This document shows, in pieces, positions 28,310-41,457 of a DNA stretch of 64,000 nt. The position numbers and the translations under genes are program-made. The stretch lies in assembly GCF_007954585.1 (NCBI RefSeq), contig NZ_CP042382.1, forward strand, positions 1,426,001 to 1,490,000, written 5' to 3'. A model generated the notes under the pieces. It was given only the letters and a program-made list of their open reading frames with translations, had not been told where the DNA came from and did no database searches. Source of the DNA: Pistricoccus aurantiacus. GTDB taxonomy: Bacteria > Pseudomonadota > Gammaproteobacteria > Pseudomonadales > Halomonadaceae. Every line of letters begins with the position of its first letter. The first letter of the stretch is position 1.

Positions 28310-28335
28310 AGCCGCTCTCCGGAGCGGCTTTTTTA
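28310..28335 (+). terminator. Intrinsic terminator of ilvIH
   Basis: Stem AGCCGCTC (28310-28317) / GAGCGGCT (28322-28329) with a TCCG loop and a following T-run. The T-run overlaps the stop codon of the convergent ilvY gene (TAA on the minus strand at 28333-28335). Confidence 0.93.
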
Positions 28336-29226
28336 TGCGCTTCTGTTGTGCACCTCCGCCCATAAGGCGCGGATCAGCGGATTTTTCAGACGGCGCTTGG
28401 CGACGCACAAGCCTACGTCGTAGTAAGGCAGCTCCGGCTTGACCGGCAGCACACGTATGCGGTTCGCCAGAGGGCTGTTGTCGAGCACGATACGTGGCAC
28501 TATGCCGATACCGAAACCGAGGCCTACCATGCTGACGATGGCCTCGTTGCCGGCGACCTGGGCGTAGATATGCGGCGTGATGCCCAAGGCGCGAAACCAG
28601 GTATCGCTGTATTCCCGAGAAAGCCCCGTTTCCGAAAGGATCATCGGCACGCTGGACCACTGCTCGGCGGTGGGTTCCTCGGGATGACGCGGCTGCCAGT
28701 CGGCGCCATCCCGTGGGGCAATAAAGACCAGAGGTGAGGTGGTCAGTGATTTGAAGGCCAAGTTTTCCGGCGGTCGGCGCGGGCGAGGGGTGATGGCGAT
28801 ATCTTCGTCGCCGGCCAGCACCCGAGCCATTGAATCCGCCGGGTCGCCGGTGTGAAGCTTGAGTTCGATACGCGGATGGCGTCTTCGGAAATCGCTGAGC
28901 AGTTCATACAGAAAGCTATAGCTGGCGGTGACAGAGCAGTAGATGCTGATCTCGCCGCTCAGGGCATCGCTCTCTTCCATCAGAGCGTTACGGATCAGTT
29001 CCCATTGTTCCAGGGTTTCCCGCGCATAATCGACAAAGCGCCGGCCCTGGGGGGTCAGTACAACATGACGATTGTCACGCTCGAAGAGCGCCGCGCCTAG
29101 GCTTTCCTCGAGTTGGCGAATCGAGCGGCTCAGGGTGGAAGGGCTGATATGGCAGGCATTGCTGGCGCGCCCGAAATGCAGAAGCTCCGCGAGACGTAAA
29201 AAGTGGTTCAGCGAGCGTAAATCCAT
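28333..29226 (-). CDS. ilvY: LysR-type regulator IlvY
   Basis: A 297-residue LysR-family activator. The N-terminal winged helix-turn-helix reads MDLRSLNHFLRLAELLHFGR and ISPSTLSRSIRQLEESLGA, followed by LFERDNRHVVLTPQG. The effector domain starts with the IlvY-like LSGEISIYCSVTASYSFLYELL. IlvY senses acetolactate/acetohydroxybutyrate and activates ilvC. Divergent placement against ilvC with palindromes between them supports this function. It converges on the ilvIH terminator. Confidence 0.93.
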   Translation of the reverse strand: MDLRSLNHFLRLAELLHFGRASNACHISPSTLSRSIRQLEESLGAALFERDNRHVVLTPQGRRFVDYARETLEQWELIRNALMEESDALSGEISIYCSVTASYSFLYELLSDFRRRHPRIELKLHTGDPADSMARVLAGDEDIAITPRPRRPPENLAFKSLTTSPLVFIAPRDGADWQPRHPEEPTAEQWSSVPMILSETGLSREYSDTWFRALGITPHIYAQVAGNEAIVSMVGLGFGIGIVPRIVLDNSPLANRIRVLPVKPELPYYDVGLCVAKRRLKNPLIRALWAEVHNRSA

Positions 29227-29253
29227 GGCAGTGTTTCATCAGGTGGTTTATTA

Positions 29254-29282
29254 CGTTGCAAATATAGCGTTTTACGCAACGC
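29254..29282. promoter_or_regulatory. Probable IlvY operator in the ilvY-ilvC intergenic region
   Basis: CGTTGC (29254-29259) and GCAACG (29276-29281) form a perfect inverted repeat with a 16-base spacer. A second, overlapping inverted repeat is GCGTT (29267-29271) / AACGC (29278-29282). The site lies between the divergent ilvY and ilvC starts, where IlvY operators with GTTGCAA-like half sites are found in enterics. IlvY binding is inferred from position. Confidence 0.7.
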
Positions 29283-29326
29283 TTTGCCTGTCGTATGGTG
29301 AATCCATCGTCGTTCAGCCCACCTGA

Positions 29327-30358
<1,032 letters not shown>

Positions 30359-30422
30359 ATCGCTACGCCCTCATTAATAGCGTTGTTTGTGGCGAGCCCG
30401 AACAAGCAAACAGAAGATGGTG

Positions 30423-30449
30423 AAAAGGCGCGGATATCCGCGCCTTTTT
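30423..30449 (+). terminator. Intrinsic terminator of ilvC
   Basis: Near-palindrome AAAAGGCGCGGATATCCGCGCC followed by TTTTT; the stem is at least 10 bp. It lies about 65 bases after the ilvC stop. The A-run on the 5' side makes it potentially bidirectional. Confidence 0.92.
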
Positions 30450-30534
30450 CATGAGCGGCTATTGTTGTCTCGAACTCTGTGTAGAATAAGGCATCATTGC
30501 AAGAGGCGTTTTACCAATCAACGGATGAGGCCTT

Positions 30535-31374
30535 ATGAATCAGGATTTCAGCAAGCCCAATCACGAAGATAGCGAAAAGGAATCGGACGAAGATATCACC
30601 GCCACTTTTCTCCGTGAAACCGAAGTGGTGGAAGAGTCTGTCGAAGATGGCAAGAAGATAAGGCGTAAAGGAATCTATCTGCTGCCGAACCTGTTTACGA
30701 CTTCCGCCTTGTTTTCCGGGTTCTTTGCGGTGGTGGCGGGGATCGATGGCGACTTTACCGCCGCCGCCATTGCCATCTTCGTCTCCATGGTGCTCGACGG
30801 ACTGGATGGACGTGTGGCCAGGATGACCAATACGCAAAGCGCCTTCGGTGCGGAATACGATAGCCTGGCGGATATGCTGTCCTTCGGCGTTGCCCCGGCG
30901 CTTGTGGCCTTTACCTGGATACTGCAGGATATTGGCAAGACCGGCTGGATCGTGGCTTTTCTCTTCATGGCCTGCGCGGCGCTGCGCCTGGCTCGCTTCA
31001 ACGTCCAACTAGGTTCTACCGACAAGAAATGGTTTATCGGCTTGCCGAGTCCCTCCGCGGCGGCGGTGGTGGCTGCAAGCGTCTGGACGTTTCATAGCTT
31101 CGACGCGGAAGCCTTGGGCTATAAAGTCTGGATGCTGGTGGTTGTGGCCGCGGCCGGCCTGCTGATGGTCAGCAATATTCGCTATTACAGCTTCAAGGAT
31201 GTCGATCCCAAGGGTCCGGTACCTTTTGTTGTGCTACTGGCCATTGTACTGGCGTTCGTAGTGATTTCCGTCGAACCCTCGGTCATGCTGCTACTATTGT
31301 TCGGCGCCTACGTGCTATCCGGCCCTATTATGGCCCTGACACGCAAGATTCGCGGCAATCGTCGGAAGGCTTAA
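30535..31374 (+). CDS. pssA: CDP-diacylglycerol-serine O-phosphatidyltransferase
   Basis: Integral membrane enzyme that makes phosphatidylserine, precursor of phosphatidylethanolamine. The CDP-alcohol phosphotransferase signature D-G-x2-D-G-x-x-A-R-x8-G-x3-D-x3-D is visible as DGLDGRVARMTNTQSAFGAE followed by YDSLADMLSFG near residue 85. About eight hydrophobic segments follow a charged, acidic 45-residue N-terminal tail (NHEDSEKESDEDI). The 279-residue length fits the membrane-bound (type II) form. In many gammaproteobacteria pssA follows ilvC, which agrees with this order. Confidence 0.93.
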   Translation: MNQDFSKPNHEDSEKESDEDITATFLRETEVVEESVEDGKKIRRKGIYLLPNLFTTSALFSGFFAVVAGIDGDFTAAAIAIFVSMVLDGLDGRVARMTNTQSAFGAEYDSLADMLSFGVAPALVAFTWILQDIGKTGWIVAFLFMACAALRLARFNVQLGSTDKKWFIGLPSPSAAAVVAASVWTFHSFDAEALGYKVWMLVVVAAAGLLMVSNIRYYSFKDVDPKGPVPFVVLLAIVLAFVVISVEPSVMLLLLFGAYVLSGPIMALTRKIRGNRRKA

Positions 31375-31392
31375 GTTTTTTCATTTTACCCC

Positions 31393-31421
31393 TTGCGCTT
31401 TATCGTTTGGGGTCGTAAAGT
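31393..31421 (+). promoter_or_regulatory. rRNA operon promoter
   Basis: TTGCGC (31393-31398) and TAAAGT (31416-31421) are separated by 17 bases, about 200 bases upstream of the 16S start. A boxA follows downstream. Additional promoters may lie in the leader; none is as clear. Confidence 0.6.
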
Positions 31422-31458
31422 ACGCATCCGCTGCTGAGGCCACTCTGGCTGCAGCAGC

Positions 31459-31472
31459 TGCTCTTTAACAAT
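31459..31472 (+). promoter_or_regulatory. boxA antitermination site in the 16S leader
   Basis: TGCTCTTTAACAAT matches the rRNA boxA consensus (TGCTCTTTAACA) exactly. It recruits NusB/NusE so that polymerase can pass through the structured rRNA genes. Confidence 0.9.
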
Positions 31473-31473
31473 C

Positions 31474-31499
31474 GATCAGGTAATTCATGTGGGCGCTTG
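31474..31499 (+). other. 5' half of the 16S pre-rRNA processing stem
   Basis: GATCAGGTAATTCA and then TGTGGGCGCTTG in the leader are complementary to CAAGTGCCCACA and TGAATTACCTGATC at 33176-33202 behind 16S. The stem brings the two ends of 16S together for RNase III cleavage. There is a small bulge and one G-U/A-C type mismatch. Confidence 0.8.
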
Positions 31500-31617
31500 T
31501 TGGCGTGAGGGGTGTTATCTCTTATGCAAGACAAGCGACTCGTCAAAGAGACGTTTGACTTGAACCGAGATTGGTCCGCTTCTTCCCGTTGGGGAAGGCA
31601 AGGACTATCAAGCTTTT

Positions 31618-33154
<1,537 letters not shown>

Positions 33155-33246
33155 ACCGATGACCGCCTTGCCCGGCAAGTGCCCACACTGAATTACCTGA
33201 TCAGATAGAGCAAAGACTGTTGGGGTATAGGCCCAGCGGGACCTGC

Positions 33247-33323
<77 letters not shown>

Positions 33324-33327
33324 CTCT

Positions 33328-33418
33328 TCTCGCTCAGTGGGTGAGAGCGCCCCCACTGGGGTGAAATAAAGAGGAGGGTGAGGGCGCCGGGGTCTTTCGC
33401 GTCTGCCCAGACCCACCA
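33328..33418 (+). pseudogene. Decayed second copy of tRNA-Ile in the rRNA spacer
   Basis: Directly behind tRNA-Ile lies a degenerate copy. CGCTCAGTGGGTGAGAGCGC (33329-33348) matches the D-arm of tRNA-Ile with a few changes. A foreign stretch of about 20 bases replaces the anticodon. AGGGTGAGG follows, and GTCTGCCCAGACCCACCA (33401-33418) is identical to the tRNA-Ile 3' end. No 5' acceptor arm and no anticodon loop remain, so it should not be functional. Confidence 0.8.
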
Positions 33419-33424
33419 TTCGAT

Positions 33425-33500
33425 GGGGCCATAGCTCAGCTGGGAGAGCGCCTGCCTTGCACGCAGGAGGTCAGCGGTTCGATCCCGCTTGGCTCCACCA
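33425..33500 (+). tRNA. tRNA-Ala (TGC)
   Basis: A 76-base tRNA beginning GGGGCCATAGCTCAGCTGGG and ending TTGGCTCCACCA with encoded CCA. Anticodon TGC at 33458-33460 lies in loop CTTGCAC closed by the CTGC/GCAG stem. Standard position in the 16S-23S spacer. Confidence 0.97.
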
Positions 33501-33596
33501 TTCTCCCCCATCGGTTATCGCGATCCATCGTGAGTAGTGATAAGGCTTCGTCAAGCAGCGTCGACGACGAGGAATTATCACTGTTTTCGAACAGTC

Positions 33597-33610
33597 TGCT
33601 CTTTAACAAT
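33597..33610 (+). promoter_or_regulatory. boxA antitermination site in the 16S-23S spacer
   Basis: CTGCTCTTTAACAA upstream of 23S repeats the leader boxA consensus. Placement before 23S is usual in gammaproteobacterial rrn operons. Confidence 0.88.
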
Positions 33611-33705
33611 GCACATCATGCTGACAAGTTCTTTCTTTGGAAAGAATGCAAGATACGCTCAAGCGTATCCGGCGACGTTGTGTCATCGCGACCCACCGAT
33701 GGGTG

Positions 33706-33724
33706 AGACCCCTTCGGGTTATAT

Positions 33725-33731
<7 letters not shown>
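33706..33731 (+). other. 5' half of the 23S pre-rRNA processing stem
   Basis: The 26 bases at 33706-33731 are complementary to 36613-36638 behind 23S with a single mismatch. In addition GCGTATCCGGCG (33663-33674) pairs perfectly with CGCCGGATACGC (36651-36662). Together they form the long base-paired stalk cut by RNase III. Confidence 0.88.
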
Positions 33732-36621
<2,890 letters not shown>

Positions 36622-36715
36622 ATAACCCCAAGGGGTCTGGGTGACCGACCCGCCGGATACGCGAGCGTAGCGTCAGCATGATGGCATTGTGTGATGACGC
36701 CGGTCATCGCCGTTT

Positions 36716-36834
36716 TGCCTGACGACCACAGCGAGCGGGTCCCACCTGAATCCATGCCGAACTCAGCCGTGAAACCGCCCAGCGCCGATGGTAGTGTGGG
36801 GTCTCCCCATGCGAGAGTAGGTCATCGTCAGGCC
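36716..36834 (+). rRNA. rrf: 5S ribosomal RNA
   Basis: About 119 bases beginning TGCCTGACGACCACAGCGAG, with the conserved CATGCCGAACTCAG and the GATGGTAGTGTGGGGTCTCC block. The 5' end pairs with the 3' TCGTCAGGC. It lies 94 bases behind 23S. Confidence 0.96.
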
Positions 36835-36842
36835 CCTCTCCC

Positions 36843-36880
36843 CACCCCCAGCCAGCAATGGCTGGGGGTGCTTGCGTTTA
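36843..36880 (+). terminator. Terminator of the rRNA operon
   Basis: A perfect 12-bp stem CACCCCCAGCCA (36843-36854) / TGGCTGGGGGTG (36859-36870) closed by a GCAA tetraloop lies just behind 5S. The following stretch CTTGCGTTTA is only weakly T-rich. Confidence 0.85.
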
Positions 36881-37004
36881 GTCGCTGGTTATCTGTTACC
36901 GTTTGGTACAAAAGCTTGTCAATCCGTGCTGGTGAAACAATAGAAGTCTCGCTATTGTGGAATAGCTAAATTACGCGGTTCACTGATCTCAAAAGGAGGC
37001 ACCG

Positions 37005-37202
37005 ATGAATGCAAGCCTGTTACGCAAGTTAGGCATCGCGCTATTGATGGCTTTGATGTTGGGTGGTGTTGCCGCCTGTGACAATGAAGGACCTGCAGAA
37101 CAAGCCGGTGAAAATGTTGACGAGGCTGTAGACGATGCTGGAGACAGCATGGAGGAGATGGGCGATAACGTGGAAGAGTCCGCGGAGGACGCTCAAAACT
37201 GA
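37005..37202 (+). CDS. Small acidic lipoprotein, function unknown
   Basis: A 65-residue protein with a lipoprotein signal MNASLLRKLGIALLMALMLG and lipobox VAAC (Cys 25). The mature 40 residues are strongly acidic and helical (VDEAVDDAGDSMEEMGDNVE), with a 7-residue-like repeat of hydrophobic positions. AAGGAGG lies upstream of the ATG and a strong terminator follows, so it is a complete single-gene unit. It resembles entericidin-like or envelope-stress small lipoproteins in layout only; no function can be assigned. High acidity is in keeping with a halophile's periplasm. Confidence 0.8.
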   Translation: MNASLLRKLGIALLMALMLGGVAACDNEGPAEQAGENVDEAVDDAGDSMEEMGDNVEESAEDAQN

Positions 37203-37223
37203 TCCATTTCCATGACTGCTACA

Positions 37224-37262
37224 CAATCAGGCCGGGCAATCGCCCGGCCTGATTGGGTTGTT
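37224..37262 (+). terminator. Terminator after the small lipoprotein gene
   Basis: Perfect 14-bp stem CAATCAGGCCGGGC (37224-37237) / GCCCGGCCTGATTG (37242-37255), loop AATC, followed by GGTTGTTAT. It lies between convergent genes and may serve both. Confidence 0.85.
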
Positions 37263-37295
37263 ATGGCGCTAGCCCGGTATCGGACACCGTCTTCT

Positions 37296-38120
37296 TTAGG
37301 CGCCAGGGTTTTGCTCGATTCCCTGTACGTACCAAGGAGCGTCCTCACGTAATTCACGAATCAGGTGCCAGGTTTCGTTGAATTCGTTCTGCTCGCCATT
37401 CTCATCGAGAACCCCGTGGAAGATAACCGTAGCTTCGGCCTGACTGTCATGCTCCCTGATATCTCCTAGCTCGGCAAATAGCCTCAAAATTTCGGTGCGA
37501 TTGTTGGCAGGCTGGGCGGCGCGCTCCTCTCTCAATAAATTATAAAGCTCCGGAGTGACATACTCCTGAATCTCCTTGAAGTCATTATTGTCCCAGGCTC
37601 GCTGAAGCGTCATGAAGTGCTCCTTGGCACCTCCAAGAAAACGCTCCTTGTCAAACCACTCCGGTTGCGGGCTGCAGGCTGCAGGCTGGCTGTCAGCGCC
37701 GCTGGAAGACCCCCGGAAGACTGCCGCGGGGGTAGCCTGTTCGCGCCGCTGGCTTGGTCCCCCGGCAGTAGCTTGTCGCCGCCTCGCGATAAATCGGAAC
37801 ACCAGAAAGGCAATCCCTGCAACCAGCAGAATGTCCAGGAAGCGTATGCCGTCGAAGGCGCCGCCGAAAAACAGCGAGGCCAGAAGCCCGCCCGCCAACA
37901 AGCCGGCGAAAGGCCCTGCAAAGCGTGACAGTCCACTTGACGGCTTTCGCTGAGTCTGGGCGTTACTGGCGGTACGATTGGGAGCGGCGTTGTCGCTCTT
38001 GGCGGAGCGGGAATAGGAGCCGAAGCTTTTACCCCCGCCCATGCGTCTTGCATCCGCATGGTCGACGGCGAGGCCGAAGCTCATCAAGCCCACCAGCAGC
38101 ACGGCGAAAAAGTTGCGCAT
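37296..38120 (-). CDS. Tim44-like domain membrane protein
   Basis: A 274-residue protein from the ATG at 38120 (MRNFFAVLLVGLMSFGLA), preceded by GGAGA. The N-terminus is a signal or membrane helix, followed by a basic Gly/Ser/Asn-rich linker (RRMGGGKSFGSYSR) and two more hydrophobic segments (GLLAGGLLASLFFGGAF; FLDILLVAGIAFLVFRFIAR). The last 120 residues form a Tim44/Tim45-like alpha-beta domain (FDKERFLGGAKEHFMTLQRA; ATVIFHGVLDE; WHLIR). Bacterial members are conserved but their role is unknown, possibly in envelope transport or assembly. It is convergent with the small lipoprotein gene. Confidence 0.85.
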   Translation of the reverse strand: MRNFFAVLLVGLMSFGLAVDHADARRMGGGKSFGSYSRSAKSDNAAPNRTASNAQTQRKPSSGLSRFAGPFAGLLAGGLLASLFFGGAFDGIRFLDILLVAGIAFLVFRFIARRRQATAGGPSQRREQATPAAVFRGSSSGADSQPAACSPQPEWFDKERFLGGAKEHFMTLQRAWDNNDFKEIQEYVTPELYNLLREERAAQPANNRTEILRLFAELGDIREHDSQAEATVIFHGVLDENGEQNEFNETWHLIRELREDAPWYVQGIEQNPGA

Positions 38121-38237
38121 TGTCGTGTCAATCTCCGAGATGGATAAGGGGATACCCTGCAAGCATACCTGCTTGTGAGGCTATGCTGAATCCGTGGGCT
38201 TCATCGTCGTTCCAAATACCTGACAAAGAGACTCCTC

Positions 38238-38813
38238 ATGCGTATTAAATGTTCCCATAGCCTGTTCTTGATCGTGGACTTGCAGAAAGCGCTACTGCCG
38301 GTGATAGACGGCAGCGATCAAGCGGTAAACGAGGCCATCTGGTTAGGCAGCCTGGCCCAGACCCTGGACGTGCCGGTGTGGTTAACAGAGCAGTACCCTC
38401 AGGGGCTGGGCGGTACCGAGCCGCGCTTGATCGAAGCCTTGCCGAACGCTCGGCTGTGGCAGAAATCGCATTTCGGCGCTCATGATGAAACAGATTTTGC
38501 CGAGGCCTTGGCGGCGCTGGAGCGTCGCCAGGTGGTGATCTGCGGTACTGAAGCGCATATCTGCGTGATGCAGACGGCACTCAGCCTGCTGGAAGCGGGC
38601 TATGAAGTCTATTGGCTGGTGGAAGCTACGGCGAGCCGTCGCCAGGATGAAGCAAAGCTTGCCATGGCAAGAGTGCAGGCCGCGGGCGGTGTACCGGTGA
38701 CTGCGGATATGGTGGCCTATGAATGGCTAGAGCGCTGCGACAACGAGCGTTTCAAGCAGGCGCATCGTCAATTCCTCAAGAAGCGCTCCGCAAGGCCGCT
38801 GCGCTTCGTTTAA
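38238..38813 (+). CDS. Isochorismatase-family cysteine hydrolase
   Basis: A 191-residue hydrolase of the YcaC/isochorismatase-like superfamily. The catalytic triad is visible as Asp14 (LIVDLQ), Lys76 (WQKSHFG) and Cys109 (GTEAHICVMQTA). The cis-peptide-type motif GTEAHICV is typical. Family members cleave amides or related small substrates, but the substrate cannot be assigned. It starts at ATG 38238 after GAGAC. It overlaps no neighbour and ends 24 bases before the convergent yaaA stop. Confidence 0.88.
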   Translation: MRIKCSHSLFLIVDLQKALLPVIDGSDQAVNEAIWLGSLAQTLDVPVWLTEQYPQGLGGTEPRLIEALPNARLWQKSHFGAHDETDFAEALAALERRQVVICGTEAHICVMQTALSLLEAGYEVYWLVEATASRRQDEAKLAMARVQAAGGVPVTADMVAYEWLERCDNERFKQAHRQFLKKRSARPLRFV

Positions 38814-38836
38814 GGATAGTGATCTTACAAGGTCAA

Positions 38837-39616
38837 TCAGCGTTCGCTTCCGCTGCGGATAAAGGTTGGACTGTCGTCCTGGGACATGGCGGCATTGAAG
38901 CGATAGCCTGCCACGTCGAAATCTTTGAGCATCTGTGGGTCGTCGAGCCGCTGACGAATCATCCAGGCGCTCATCAGACCTCGCGCCTTCTTTGCATAGA
39001 AGCTGATGATCTTGTACTGGCCGTTCTTCTCGTCCTTGAAGATTGGCGTAATGATCCGGGCATCGAGCCTGTTTGTGTCGATTGCCTTGAAATATTCCTG
39101 AGACGCCAGGTTGATCAGCACCGCACTGCCGCTATCGACGATGGCCTGGCTCAAGGCGTCGGTCAAGGTATCTTTCCAGAAAGCGTAGAGGTCCTTGCCG
39201 GCAGGATTAGGCAGCCGTGTGCCCATTTCCAGACGATAGGGCTGAATCAGATCCAGCGGCCGCAACAGGCCATAAAGTCCGGAAAGAATGCGTAAATGGC
39301 TCTGGGCAAAGGCATTGTCTTGTTCGTCGAAAGTATCCGCCTCCAGCCCCACATAAACATCTCCTTGAAAGGCTTGTGCCGCCTGTTTGGCGTTATCCGG
39401 TGTAAAAGGCGTGCCCCATTCTGCGTAGCGGGCCGCATTGAGCCCCGCAAGCTTGTCGCTGACACCCATCAGTCGGGAAAGATCTGTCGGCGAAAAGTCG
39501 CGCAGGATATCGACCAACTGCCGGCTTCGCTCAAGATGATCCGGAAGCGAGTATTTCTCCGTAGTGGAAGGCGTAGCAAAATCCAGTGTCTTTGCCGGAG
39601 AAAGAATACTCAGCAT
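38837..39616 (-). CDS. yaaA: Peroxide stress protein YaaA
   Basis: A 259-residue protein of the YaaA/DUF328 family, starting [23 protein letters not shown]. Conserved blocks are [50 protein letters not shown] and [12 protein letters not shown]. YaaA lowers free iron during peroxide stress (OxyR regulon in E. coli) and binds DNA. Length and motifs are normal. No OxyR site was identified in the upstream sequence. Confidence 0.94.
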   Translation of the reverse strand: MLSILSPAKTLDFATPSTTEKYSLPDHLERSRQLVDILRDFSPTDLSRLMGVSDKLAGLNAARYAEWGTPFTPDNAKQAAQAFQGDVYVGLEADTFDEQDNAFAQSHLRILSGLYGLLRPLDLIQPYRLEMGTRLPNPAGKDLYAFWKDTLTDALSQAIVDSGSAVLINLASQEYFKAIDTNRLDARIITPIFKDEKNGQYKIISFYAKKARGLMSAWMIRQRLDDPQMLKDFDVAGYRFNAAMSQDDSPTFIRSGSER

Positions 39617-39949
39617 ATTGGGCTCCGTGAGGCAATGAGTGTCGGCGCATCATTGTATACCAACGTCGAGCCGGCGCCGAACAAGGGATGAGTCGATAGG
39701 CTGTTCTTCTCATTGCCGATAAAACGTCGTGGTTTACTGAGAAGAATCGTACTTTGCTAGTGGATCATGGCAGGGGTTGAGTCATGACAAAGGTAGGCGT
39801 ATGCTAGCCGGCCCATCGTTTGTATTGCAGTGCAGCACAATATCGCAGACAATGAACGGTGGGCGATACGCAACGTTGCGTCGACGGTGATGTCAAGAAG
39901 CAGTCGCTTGATGTCATTTTCTCAGCATACAGGATTGAGGGCGTTTGCC
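39617..39949. other. Intergenic region between yaaA and the Sel1-like gene
   Basis: About 330 bases with no convincing gene. The frame downstream is open from 39830, so the first third of the following ORF could be coding if an earlier start is used (ATGs at 39830, 39890 or 39911). No terminator or repeat stands out. Confidence 0.4.
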
Positions 39950-40465
39950 ATGCAACAGGCATCTTCTCTGTTCACAAGGCTTGAATATCGTCTGGCGGAG
40001 CAGCTATTTCATCATCGCTGGCTGCCGCGCTCTCCGCGAACCCAGCGTTTGACCATGCGGCTATTTCAGCGTTGCGCCAAGGCAGGCCATGTCGGCGCAT
40101 TATCGACCTATGGTCACATGCTGTTCCATCGTGGCTCCAGCCCTCAGGACAAGGCGCGCGGCGCTCGCTACGTTGTGGAAGCTGCGCATAATGGCGATAT
40201 GCGTGCTCAGTATCAGGCTGGCTGGATCTATGAGCACGGTTGCGCGCAATACCCGCGGCGTGAAGACCACGCGGTGACCTGGTATGCGCGAGCCGGAGAA
40301 GCGGGACATCCCTTGGCCGCGGATCGTTTGGCGAAAGCCTATCGCGCCGGTTCGCTGGGGCTGGCGGTGGATGCGCAGCGCGCCGAACACTGGCAAAAAC
40401 TGGCGGACCGTCAGCTCGACGCGGCTACTCAAGAAGCGCTGCCCCAGGCGACCGTCAATCATTGA
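39950..40465 (+). CDS. Sel1/TPR-like repeat protein
   Basis: A 171-residue protein with three Sel1-like repeats, e.g. RLFQRCAKAGHVGALSTYGH, ARYVVEAAHNGDMRAQYQAG and AVTWYARAGEAGHPLAADRL. Such repeats bind other proteins. ATG 39950 (MQQASSLFTRLEYRLAEQLF) is chosen because GAGGG lies eight bases upstream and the hydrophobic LEYRLAEQLFHHRW start resembles relatives; ATG 39830 would add 40 residues. No signal peptide. Its 3' end overlaps the convergent oxidoreductase gene by 11 bases. Function unknown. Confidence 0.8.
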   Translation: MQQASSLFTRLEYRLAEQLFHHRWLPRSPRTQRLTMRLFQRCAKAGHVGALSTYGHMLFHRGSSPQDKARGARYVVEAAHNGDMRAQYQAGWIYEHGCAQYPRREDHAVTWYARAGEAGHPLAADRLAKAYRAGSLGLAVDAQRAEHWQKLADRQLDAATQEALPQATVNH

Positions 40466-41432
40466 GTTCGTCGTCGATACATAGCAGCACCTTGCCGATG
40501 CCGTCGTTGTCTTCCAGGTATTGCATGGCGTCTTCGACCTGCCGGATCGGCCAGGTGCGATCGATCAAGGGTATGATTTCACCGCTTTCGAAGCGAGGCC
40601 AGGCATGCTCGTAAAGCGCGTCCAGGATGGCGCCCTTGGCTGTGGAGGACTGGCTCCGTAGGGTCGACCCGATGATACGCTGACGTTTCATCAGCAGGCG
40701 CCCTAAATCAAGTTCGGCGCTTCTGCCTCCCAGCAACCCGATGATGATCAGACGACCATCGGCGTTCAGCACTCGCTGGTTATCGCCGAGATAGCTTCCT
40801 CCCACCGGATCGAGAATCAGATCGGCGCCACCGAATGCCTTGACCGCTTCGACAAAGCTGCCTTGATGGCGGTTCCAGCCCGTGGAAGCACCTAGCTTCA
40901 TGCAGAAATCGATCTTGGCATCGCTGCCTACGGTGACGAAACACGAATGCTCGAAGGCATTGCAGAGTTGGATAGCCGCAGTGCCGACGCCGCTGGCACC
41001 TGCATGGACCAGCACGCGCTCCCCGGATGACAAACCGCCTTCCATGAAAAGATTCAGCCAGGCGGTGGCGAAGACTTCCGGTATCGCCGCCGCGTCTCGC
41101 AGGCTGATCCCTTCGGGAACCGGCAACACCTGCCGCTCGGACACGATCACCTCTTCCGCGTAGCCGCCCCCGGCAAGCAGGGCGCAGACCCGATCGCCCA
41201 CCCGAAACCGCTCCACGTTCGAACCGACCTGGCTAACGGTGCCGCTGACCTCAAGCCCCATGATGTCGGATTCTCCCGGCGGAGGCGGATAGTTGCCGGC
41301 GCGTTGGCCCAGGTCGGCATGGTTCACCCCGGCCCAGACGACGTGGATCTTCAGCTTCCCGGGACCCGGGTCTCCAAGCGATGGCTGTTCGCGCCACTCC
41401 AGCGTTTGATCGTTCAAGATAATCGCGTGCAT
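40455..41432 (-). CDS. NAD(P)H:quinone oxidoreductase, zinc-free MDR family (PIG3-like)
   Basis: A 325-residue medium-chain reductase. The N-terminal catalytic fold has VWAGVNHADLGQRAGNYPPP, typical of quinone oxidoreductases that lack zinc (the usual Cys/His zinc ligands are absent). A Rossmann domain follows, with GERVLVHAGASGVGTAAIQL and DLILDPVGGSYLGDN. The PIG3/TP53I3 group reduces quinones with NADPH. It is the last gene of a minus-strand run (43912-44337 down to here), 25 bases behind the LOG gene. Physiological substrate unknown. Confidence 0.9.
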   Translation of the reverse strand: MHAIILNDQTLEWREQPSLGDPGPGKLKIHVVWAGVNHADLGQRAGNYPPPPGESDIMGLEVSGTVSQVGSNVERFRVGDRVCALLAGGGYAEEVIVSERQVLPVPEGISLRDAAAIPEVFATAWLNLFMEGGLSSGERVLVHAGASGVGTAAIQLCNAFEHSCFVTVGSDAKIDFCMKLGASTGWNRHQGSFVEAVKAFGGADLILDPVGGSYLGDNQRVLNADGRLIIIGLLGGRSAELDLGRLLMKRQRIIGSTLRSQSSTAKGAILDALYEHAWPRFESGEIIPLIDRTWPIRQVEDAMQYLEDNDGIGKVLLCIDDELND

Positions 41433-41457
41433 GCTAAGTTCCCCCGTCCTTGAAATA

